From assembly GCA_009936695.1 (NCBI GenBank), contig JAACEA010000382.1, positions 1 to 6,564 of the forward strand: a DNA stretch of 6,564 nucleotides, given 5' to 3'. This document shows, piece by piece, positions 1 through 6,564 of the stretch (the stretch's first letter is position 1; the number at the start of each line of letters is the position of its first letter). The notes beneath the pieces were generated by a model. That model worked only from the letters and a program-made list of their open reading frames with translations, was not told where the DNA came from and searched no databases. The DNA comes from Planctomycetia bacterium. GTDB taxonomy: Bacteria; Planctomycetota; Phycisphaerae; Phycisphaerales; SM1A02. A program made the position numbers and the translations under genes.

Positions 1-59
1 ACACCCCCATGTCTCAAGGCACACTTCGCAAAAGAACGGAGAACCTCGCGCAAAATTAA

Positions 60-88
60 TCCGATACAGAGCTCCATGTTTTATCGGA
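60..88. repeat. Weak inverted repeat (hairpin) in the upstream non-coding region
   Basis: TCCGATA at 60-66 is the exact reverse complement of TATCGGA at 82-88, giving a 7-bp stem with a 15-nt loop. On the + strand no T-run follows, so it is not a convincing terminator in that direction. On the - strand the stem is followed by TTAATTTT (complement of 59-52), so a weak terminator for a leftward transcript is conceivable. The stem has only three G/C pairs and the loop is long, so it could be chance or a protein-binding site. The rest of 1-153 shows nothing I can name. Confidence 0.3.
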
Positions 89-153
89 CTTGATTCTGCT
101 CCGGTGCATTTTATTCGCGGGTGGAGTTCTTAAACGACGCTCAAGCGGCCACA

Positions 154-189
154 TTGACATAAGTATTCATTGAATGCATAATGATTCGA
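154..189 (+). promoter_or_regulatory. Predicted sigma-70-type promoter of the arg operon
   Basis: TTGACA at 154-159 matches the -35 consensus at all six bases. CATAAT at 177-182 matches the -10 consensus at five of six, and the spacer is exactly 17 bp. Start of transcription is expected about seven bases past the -10 element, at or next to position 189, which is the A of the preferred argR start codon. The elements lie in the AT-rich stretch just before the GC-rich coding DNA, as expected for a promoter. The -10 element lies inside any reading from the upstream ATG at 174, so that ATG would not be on this transcript. No other convincing promoter was seen in 1-153. Confidence 0.72.
156..188 (+). 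promoter_or_regulatory. Predicted ArgR operator (ARG-box-like sites) overlapping the promoter
   Basis: The ArgR-family operator core is TGAAT-N4-ATTCA, usually as two boxes about 20 bp apart. Here TGCAT-AATG-ATTCG (175-188) matches 8 of 10 defined positions. A weaker box at 156-169 has a perfect right half, ATTCA (165-169), but a poor left half, GACAT. The box centres are 19 bp apart. An exact ATTCA-T-TGAAT inverted pair also occupies 165-175. The sites cover the spacer and the -10 element, so bound ArgR would block RNA polymerase. This implies arginine-dependent autorepression of argR and the downstream genes. It is inferred from motif resemblance only. Confidence 0.55.
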
Positions 190-638
190 TGCGAAAGCAC
201 CAACGCCACACGCTCATCGCCGAACTGCTTCAAGAGAAGTCGATTCGCACCCAGCAAGCCCTGGTCGACCAACTGGCCGAAGCCGGGGTCTCCGCCACGC
301 AGACCACGCTTTCTCGAGATCTCACCGCATTGGGCGTGGTCAAGACGGCGTCCGGCTACCGCCTTCCGGGCCGGGCCGAGGTCCTCGTCCCACCCGCCGC
401 CACGCAGCTGTTTCAGGACCTGGTCCGGAACGTCCAGGTCGGTGGCACCATGCTCGTCCTCCACACCCCCCCCGCCCATGCCGATGCGGTCGCATTGCAG
501 CTGGACGAACTCAGCGATCCGGATCTTCTCGGCACCATCGCCGGCGACGACACCGTGTTCGTCGCCACCAGAAACCCCGACTCGGCGGCCCGTCTCGCCC
601 GCGTCCTTTTCGGTCATGAGACGCAGGATCGAGCCTGA
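189..638 (+). CDS. argR: ArgR-type arginine repressor
   Basis: Transcriptional regulator of arginine metabolism. In this family, hexamers bind L-arginine and repress biosynthetic operons at ARG boxes. The 149-residue product has both family domains. An N-terminal winged helix covers about residues 1-60, with recognition-helix sequence TQTTLSRDLTALG (38-49). The C-terminal arginine-binding/oligomerisation domain contains LGTIAGDDTVF (114-124), whose paired aspartates are the arginine-contacting hallmark. The N-terminus MRKHQRH aligns with the start of B. subtilis AhrC (MNKGQRH), and the length is close to AhrC's. This favours ATG 189 over the in-frame ATG at 174, which would add five residues. 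Neither ATG has a Shine-Dalgarno sequence, and the predicted promoter would start transcription at about 189, so translation is probably leaderless. The gene ends 3 bp before argC. Being first in the operon it presumably regulates its own transcription. A catabolic activator role, as for AhrC, cannot be excluded. Confidence 0.93.
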   Translation: MRKHQRHTLIAELLQEKSIRTQQALVDQLAEAGVSATQTTLSRDLTALGVVKTASGYRLPGRAEVLVPPAATQLFQDLVRNVQVGGTMLVLHTPPAHADAVALQLDELSDPDLLGTIAGDDTVFVATRNPDSAARLARVLFGHETQDRA

Positions 639-641
639 ACC

Positions 642-1685
642 ATGTTGAACACCGTCGTGATCGGTGCGACCGGCTACGCCGGCGCAGAACTCGTCTCGCT
701 CCTCCTTCGTCATCCCTCGACGACACCCGCCGCGCTCATGGGTTCATCCCGCACCGCGGACGAAGACCGCGATCTCGCCGACCTTCATCCTCGCTTTCGC
801 GGCGGCCCGCCACTCCCCGTCCGCCCGCTCGATCTCGACGCGGTCCTCGCCCTCGAGCCCGATGCGGTGTTGCTCGCCACGCCGCACGAGGCGAGCGTCG
901 AACACGGCGGATGGCTTCACGATCGAGGGGTCCGGGTGCTCGATCTCTCCGCGGCGTTCCGGCTCGATTCCGCGGGGGCGTACCGACGACACTACGGTTT
1001 CGAACACACCCGGCCCGATCTGCTGGAGACCGCGGTGTACGGCCTCGCGGATCTGAACGCCCCGAAGATCCGCGACGCATCCCTCGTGGCGGTGCCCGGC
1101 TGCTATCCGACGTCGATGCTCCTTCCGGTACGACCGCTGGTCGATGCCGGCCTGATCGACCCCGCCGATCCGGTCATCGTGGACAGCACCAGCGGCGTGA
1201 GCGGCGCCGGCCGCGCGGCCCGTCCGCACACGTCCTTCTGCGAAGTCAGCCTGCAGGCCTACGGCGCATTCGACCATCGCCATCAACCCGAGATGGCGAG
1301 ACACGGCGGGGTCGACGTCCTCTTCACGCCGCATCTCGGCGCGTTCGACCGAGGCATCCTCTCGACCATCCATCTCAGGCTCGCCGCAGGCACCAAAGAG
1401 ACCGACGTGCGAACCACCCTCTCGACGGCGTATGCCGATCGTCCCGGCGTGAATCTTCTTCCCGCAGGAACGTGGCCGTCGGTGGCGGCGGTCCGAGGAA
1501 CGAACCGCTGCGACCTCGGACTGGTCGTCGACGCATCGCACGGCCGCCTGATGATCTCCAGCGCGATCGACAACCTCGTCAAGGGCGCCGCCGGCCAGGC
1601 GGTCCAGTGCCTGAATCTCGCCTGCGGGCTTCCGGTCGATCTCGGACTGATCCCGGACACCCCGGCGCTGGCGGTGGCACCATGA
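642..1685 (+). CDS. argC: N-acetyl-gamma-glutamyl-phosphate reductase
   Basis: Cytoplasmic NADPH-dependent enzyme that reduces N-acetylglutamyl-5-phosphate to N-acetylglutamate-5-semialdehyde, the step after ArgB. The 347-residue product is the normal length of the longer ArgC form. The Rossmann nucleotide-binding motif VIGATGYAG is at residues 6-14. The catalytic cysteine is Cys154 in PGCYPTS (152-158), and SGVSGAGRAA (184-193) follows. His214 in HRHQPEM (212-218) is the expected catalytic histidine. FTPHLGAFDRGILSTI (228-243) and SSAIDNLVKGAAGQA (306-320) are conserved C-terminal segments. The start lies 3 bp after the argR stop, with a weak, distant AGGA at 625-628, so reinitiation after argR is likely. 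The stop overlaps the argB start as ATGA. All key residues are present and nothing suggests damage. Confidence 0.97.
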   Translation: MLNTVVIGATGYAGAELVSLLLRHPSTTPAALMGSSRTADEDRDLADLHPRFRGGPPLPVRPLDLDAVLALEPDAVLLATPHEASVEHGGWLHDRGVRVLDLSAAFRLDSAGAYRRHYGFEHTRPDLLETAVYGLADLNAPKIRDASLVAVPGCYPTSMLLPVRPLVDAGLIDPADPVIVDSTSGVSGAGRAARPHTSFCEVSLQAYGAFDHRHQPEMARHGGVDVLFTPHLGAFDRGILSTIHLRLAAGTKETDVRTTLSTAYADRPGVNLLPAGTWPSVAAVRGTNRCDLGLVVDASHGRLMISSAIDNLVKGAAGQAVQCLNLACGLPVDLGLIPDTPALAVAP

Positions 1686-2548
1686 GCGATGCGACCCCTC
1701 CTGTTGCGCCGATCGTCATCAAGGTGGGCGGTGCGCTCCTCGACGACCCCGCAGCGCGGTCCGACTTCCTCGACCGATTCGCCGAGGCCGCCCGCATCGG
1801 CACGCCGCTCGCCCTCGTCCACGGCGGCGGCGCGGCGGTGGATCGCCACCTCGACCGCATCGGGGTCGAGACCGAGCGCCGCGATGGAATCAGGCTCACG
1901 CCGCCGACGTTGATGCCCGAGATCGCCGCGGTGCTCTCGGGACAGGTGGGGACGTCCCTGCTGGCCGATCTGCGACGGCGACACGTCGCCGCGACGGCGG
2001 TTCGTCTCGCGGACGACGAAGGCATCGTGGTGGAGCGTCTCGAATGCGGCTTCGATCCCGGATCCGTCGGCACCGTCACCGGCGGAAGTTCGATGCTGTT
2101 CGACGATCTGATCGCCACCGGCCGGATTCCCGTGATCGCGTCGATCGGGATGCTCTCCGACGGCACGCCCCTGAACGTGAACGCCGACGACGCCGCGAGC
2201 GGAATCGCCCGGGTGCTCGGCGCCCGCGCCCTGCTCCTGCTCACCGACGTGCCCGGAGTCCTCGACGAACACGGGAACGTCATCCGACGGCTCGATTTCG
2301 CCGCGGCCGACCGCCTGATCGATGAGGGCGTGATCGCGGGCGGCATGATTCCGAAGGTCCGTGGCGCCATCGACGCGGCGGCCCAGTCGGGATGCCCGGT
2401 GGTCATCGGCGACTGGGCCGATCCCCGGGTCCTCGCGGATCCGCTCGCCGACACCACCGTCGCGACGGTCGTTCCACCCCCGAGTCCACCACCCATCGTC
2501 GAGACCGTCTCGACGGCATCCCAACCCCCCCTTCAAAAGACCCCATGA
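1682..2548 (+). CDS. argB: Acetylglutamate kinase
   Basis: Amino-acid-kinase-family enzyme that phosphorylates N-acetylglutamate to N-acetylglutamyl-5-phosphate with ATP. The 288-residue product shows IKVGGALL (13-20, catalytic Lys14), HGGG (47-50), DGIRLTP (68-74, substrate-binding Arg71), NVNADDAA (165-172, Asp170), LLLTDVPGVLD (185-195) and GGMIPK (220-225, Lys225). The N-terminus begins almost at the first strand and lacks the extra helix typical of arginine-inhibited hexameric kinases. Segments such as GIRLTP, ASIGMLSDG and VVIGDWADPRVL resemble the E. coli type, so feedback inhibition here is doubtful; this is inference. After the usual end (about residue 264, ATVV) a Pro-rich tail of 24 residues continues to the stop. 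The start is fixed by the ATGA overlap with argC, and the stop forms a second ATGA overlap with argF. A much longer N-terminus running back through argC is open but not real. Confidence 0.96.
   Translation: MSDATPPVAPIVIKVGGALLDDPAARSDFLDRFAEAARIGTPLALVHGGGAAVDRHLDRIGVETERRDGIRLTPPTLMPEIAAVLSGQVGTSLLADLRRRHVAATAVRLADDEGIVVERLECGFDPGSVGTVTGGSSMLFDDLIATGRIPVIASIGMLSDGTPLNVNADDAASGIARVLGARALLLLTDVPGVLDEHGNVIRRLDFAAADRLIDEGVIAGGMIPKVRGAIDAAAQSGCPVVIGDWADPRVLADPLADTTVATVVPPPSPPPIVETVSTASQPPLQKTP
2456..2515. repeat. Two inverted repeats in the argB tail just upstream of argF
   Basis: ACCGTCG (2456-2462) is followed directly by its reverse complement CGACGGT (2463-2469), a perfect 14-bp palindrome. 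Then CGTCGAGAC (2497-2505) and GTCTCGACG (2507-2515) form a 9-bp perfect inverted repeat around a single central base. In RNA the second could form a tight hairpin whose 3' edge is 29 nt before the argF ATG. Both lie where ArgB has passed its conserved end and is poorly constrained. A role in mRNA stability or argF translation is possible. In DNA this rich in CG and TCGA words they may also be coincidental. No T-run follows, so they are not terminators. Confidence 0.4.
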
Positions 2549-3563
2549 GCCTCTCCACCCCCGTCCCGCCCCACCCCGGATCCGGCACCGCCCGCGAGCC
2601 CGTGCTACCCACCGTGCCGAACGATCTCCTCGCGATCGGCGATCTCGATGGATCGACGATCCACGGGCTCCTCGATCTCGCAATCGAATTGAAACGGGAT
2701 CCCGCCCGCTTCTCGAACGCCCTCTCCGGTCGAAGCGTCGCCCTGATCTTCGAGAAGCCCTCGCTTCGCACCCGGGCCAGCCTCGAGGTCGGGCTCCACC
2801 GACTCGGCGCCCAATCCGTCGTGTTCGATCAACGGGATTCACCGCTCGGCGAGCGGGAGCCCGTGCACGATCTCGGCCGCAACCTCGAGCGGTGGTTCGA
2901 CGCGGTCGCGGCACGGGTCAACCACCACACGGTGATCGCGGAGCTGGCGGACTGCTGCGACGTCCCGGTCGTCAACACCTTGAGCGACCTTCATCATCCC
3001 TGCCAGGCACTGGCCGATCTTCTCACGCTGCATGAACGCGGGATTCCGTTGGAAGGCATGCATCTCGCCTTCATCGGCGACGGCAACAACGTGTGTCATT
3101 CGCTCATCGAGGCCGTCGTCGCGACCGGCGGGCGGATCACCGTCGTGGCACCGCCGCGACACGGGCCGTCGGCGGAGATCGTCTCGGCCGCGGAGCGACT
3201 CGGCGAGATCACGGGTGGCGGCATCGACGTGACCGACGACCCCGGCGCGGTCCGTGGCGTCGACGCGATCTACACCGACGCCTGGATCTCGATGGGCGAG
3301 GCCGAGGATCCCGACAAGTACGCGGAACTGACGAGATTCCGCGTCGACGAGTCGCTGATGACGCTCGCCGGCCCCGATGCGCTCTTCATGCACTGTCTGC
3401 CCGCCCACCGCGGCGAGGAGGTCGTCGAAGCCGTCATCGACGGCCCGCGTTCGGTCGTCTTCGACCAGGCCGAAAACCGGCTCCACGCCCAGAACGCCTG
3501 GTTCGTCGCCCGACTCTCCAGAACCCCCGCCGCCGTCTCCCCACGCTCTCCGGAAGGACGCCG

Positions 3564-3567
<4 letters not shown>
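2545..3567 (+). CDS. argF: Ornithine carbamoyltransferase
   Basis: Transfers the carbamoyl group from carbamoyl phosphate to L-ornithine, making citrulline. The 340-residue product has the carbamoyl-phosphate loop FEKPSLRTR (69-77; usual form SxRTR), HPCQALADLL (151-160), the nucleotide-fold-like FIGDGNNV (176-183), the ornithine-binding loop DAWISMGE (245-252) and HCLPAHRGEEV (283-293). The DxW-SMG loop and HCLPAHRG support ornithine rather than aspartate or N-acetylornithine as acceptor. SLRTR, with Leu in the second position, recalls the SMRTR version of plant enzymes more than the STRTR of enterobacteria. About 24 Pro-rich residues precede the conserved core, which begins near PNDLLAIGDL. 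In-frame GTG codons at residues 20 and 24 are possible alternative starts, but the ATGA overlap with argB favours ATG 2545. No Shine-Dalgarno sequence precedes it. A basic tail (residues 325-340) follows the core. The stop overlaps argG as ATGA. Confidence 0.95.
3552..3558 (+). promoter_or_regulatory. Ribosome binding site of argG
   Basis: GGAAGGA lies inside the end of argF, with five bases between it and the argG ATG at 3564. It is the only strong Shine-Dalgarno-like sequence at any gene junction here. The starts of argR, argB, argF and argH have none that is convincing. It may let argG be initiated independently as well as by coupling. Confidence 0.6.
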
Positions 3568-4813
<1,246 letters not shown>

Positions 4814-4817
<4 letters not shown>

Positions 4818-6564
4818 GCGACTCCACCGACGAGGCCGTCGTGCCGGAGGCGGTCTGGAGCGGACGATTCAGCGGACGGGTGCACGACCTCTTCAAGCGC
4901 TTCAACGACTCGCTTCCGTTCGATCGACGCCTCTTCCCCCAGGACATCGCGGGATCCGCGGCGTGGGCCCGGGCGCTGGAACGGGCCGGCGTTCTCGACG
5001 CCGTCGAACTGCGGCATCTCGAGGCGGCCCTCACTTCCCTGCACGATGCGGTCGCGTCCGACCCCGCCATCCTCCGGGACGCGGACGACGAGGACGTCCA
5101 CTCCTTCGTCGAACGGAATCTGGTCGAACGGGTCGGCGACCTCGGCAAGAAACTCCACACGGGCCGGAGTCGAAACGACCAGGTGGCGACCGATCTTCGA
5201 CTGTGGACGATGCCGGCGCTCGACGAACGGATCGGCGAAGTGCAGGCGGTGATCATCGCGCTCGTCGATCTGGCTCATCGCGAACGCGAGACGGTGTTCC
5301 CCGGGTACACGCATCTCCAGCGGGCGCAGCCCGTGTTGTTCGCCCACTGGTGCCTCGCCTACGTCGAGATGCTGCGACGCGACCTCGGCCGACTCGCGGA
5401 CGCCCGGATCCGGACCGCGGTCTGCCCGCTGGGCTGCGCCGCCCTCGCCGGCACCGCCTACACCATCGACCGCGAAGCGCTCGCGGTCGACCTCGGCTTT
5501 CGATCCGCGGCCGCCAACAGCCTCGATGCGGTCAGCGACCGCGACTTCGTCATGGAGGCGCTGTCCGCGATCGCCCAGACGTCGATCCACCTCTCGCGAC
5601 TCGCGGAGGACCTCGTCTTCTACAGCTCGGGCGAAGCCCGTCTGATCGAACTTCCCGACGGGCTCTGCTCCGGGTCGTCGATCATGCCGCAGAAGAAGAA
5701 TCCCGACGCCCTCGAACTCATCCGGGGAAAGTGCGGCATGCAGGTCGGTCGGCTCGTGGGATTGATGACCACCATGAAGGCCCTGCCGCTCGCCTACAAC
5801 AAGGACATGCAGGAGGACAAGGTCCCGCTCTTCGACGCGATGGACGAACTCTCGATCTGCCTCCGCGTGCTGCCGCCGCTTCTCGAGGGGATCGAGGTCC
5901 GCCGCGCGGAGGCCCGGGACGCCGCGATCGGCGACTTCGCCAATGCGACCGAACTCGCCGACCACCTCGTCGCCCGGGGCGTTCCGTTCCGGGACGCCCA
6001 CCACCAGGTCGGTCGCCTGGTGGCCGAGGCGATCGAACGTGGCCTGCCACTCGAGGATCTCTCCCTCGCGGAGATCCGGAACCACGCCCCCGCCGCGGAT
6101 GAAACGGTCTTCGTCGACCTCACCGTCGACGCGGCGATCGCCAAGCGGAATGCACCCGGCGGAACCGCCCCCGCCCAGGTCGCGACCCGCCTCGCCCGAT
6201 TGAAGACACCGCCTCGACGAGATCGGCCCCTCGGCGAGATCGAGGTGCGAAAGGCGACGGTCGCCGATCTGGTGGAGATCAAGCGGCTCGTCGATCTCTG
6301 GGCCGACGCCGGCGAGAACCTCCCGCGCAGCGAGGAGGAGATCCTGCATTCGATCGGGGAATTCGCGGTCGCCACCGAGAACGGCGCGGTGGTGGGATGC
6401 GGGGCGCTCTGGCTCTACACCCCGACCCTCGCCGAGATCCGCTCGGTCGGCGTGGATCCGTCGTGTCACGGTGGAGGCGTGGGCAGTCGAATCATCGAAC
6501 ATCTCGCGACGACCGCCGAGGCCCTCCGCATCGAGCGGGTCTTCGTGCTGACCCGGGTCCCCCG
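4814..6564 (+). CDS. argH: Argininosuccinate lyase fused to an ArgA-like N-acetylglutamate synthase GNAT domain, 3' end missing
   Basis: Bifunctional ArgH(A)-type protein, open to the right edge after 583 complete codons. Residues ~14-463 are argininosuccinate lyase, which splits argininosuccinate into arginine and fumarate. They show LHTGRSRNDQVATD (114-127), YTHLQRAQP (165-173, catalytic His167), DAVSDRDF (238-245) and the fumarase/lyase signature GSSIMPQKKNPD (287-298, with the catalytic serine in the flexible loop). Lyases normally end near residue 460. Here a basic linker (about 464-475, KTPPRRDRPLGE) leads in frame into a GNAT domain. Residues 476-583 include VRKATVADL, LPRSEEEILHSIGEFAVA, the strand and acetyl-CoA loop RSVGVDPSCHGGGVGSRII (542-560) and FVLTRVP (577-583). 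These resemble the C-terminal domain of E. coli ArgA, so the predicted activity is glutamate N-acetylation, the first pathway step. The first position of the acetyl-CoA loop is His instead of the usual Arg/Gln. There is no amino-acid-kinase-like domain, the regulatory part of classical ArgA. The start overlaps the argG stop as ATGA and has no clear ribosome binding site. Confidence 0.95.

Noticed and set aside
9..59. Small + strand open frame of 16 codons (MSQGTLRKRTENLAQN) ahead of the 60-88 hairpin, considered as an arginine leader peptide and attenuator.
   Set aside because: It has few Arg codons, no ribosome binding site, no T-run after the hairpin, and it lies upstream of the predicted transcription start of the operon.
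90..118. Possible second promoter: TTGATT at 90-95 with AT-rich sequence near 107-115.
   Set aside because: No acceptable -10 element occurs at 16-18 bp spacing (113-118 reads ATTCGC).
174..188. ATG 174 as the argR start (154-residue product).
   Set aside because: It lies upstream of the predicted -10 element, has no Shine-Dalgarno sequence, and adds five residues not seen in AhrC-type proteins. ATG 189 fits both the promoter and the family N-terminus.
911..1681. N-terminal extension of ArgB reading through argC (open frame from 911).
   Set aside because: The extension is an Arg/Pro-rich frame-shifted reading of argC with no family resemblance. ArgB homology begins right after ATG 1682.
2392..2544. 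N-terminal extension of ArgF from an ATG at 2392.
   Set aside because: It overlaps conserved ArgB codons in another frame and encodes no conserved segment. The ATGA overlap start at 2545 is the pattern of the operon.
3093..3563. N-terminal extension of ArgG from 3093.
   Set aside because: It is an Arg-rich out-of-frame reading of argF. The ArgG PP-loop begins ten residues after ATG 3564.

Overview
The window is a high-GC bacterial chromosomal segment carrying a compact arginine-biosynthesis operon, all on the + strand: argR (189-638), argC (642-1685), argB (1682-2548), argF (2545-3567), argG (3564-4817) and argH (4814 to the right edge, incomplete). No mobile element, RNA gene, CRISPR array or second operon is visible. 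The lineage cannot be fixed from the sequence. High GC, few Shine-Dalgarno sequences and a B. subtilis AhrC-like ArgR would fit a free-living, perhaps marine, high-GC group such as Planctomycetota (Phycisphaerae), but that is only a guess.

Left flank (1-188): about 150 bp of AT-richer non-coding DNA with one weak hairpin (60-88), then a near-consensus sigma-70-type promoter (TTGACA 154-159, 17-bp spacer, CATAAT 177-182) overlapping ARG-box-like half-sites. The geometry places transcription start at or very near the ATG at 189, which is also the start best supported by homology to the ArgR family. I therefore predict that argR, and so the whole operon mRNA, is leaderless and autoregulated by its first gene product.

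Coding part: argR and argC are 3 bp apart, and the other four junctions (C/B, B/F, F/G, G/H) are all ATGA overlaps, so the genes form one translationally coupled unit. ArgB phosphorylates N-acetylglutamate, ArgC reduces the product to the semialdehyde, and ArgF, ArgG and ArgH convert ornithine to arginine. The transaminase argD and the deacylation step (argJ or argE) are not in the window.

Right end: argH does not stop at the usual ~460 residues. It continues in frame through a short basic, proline-containing linker into a GNAT acetyltransferase domain resembling the C-terminal half of N-acetylglutamate synthase (ArgA). This is an ArgH(A)-type fusion that joins the last and first enzymes of the pathway in one chain. 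It is cut by the window edge after residue 583. The fusion and the leaderless, operator-overlapped promoter are the most noteworthy content. Nothing here clearly qualifies as an entirely new system.
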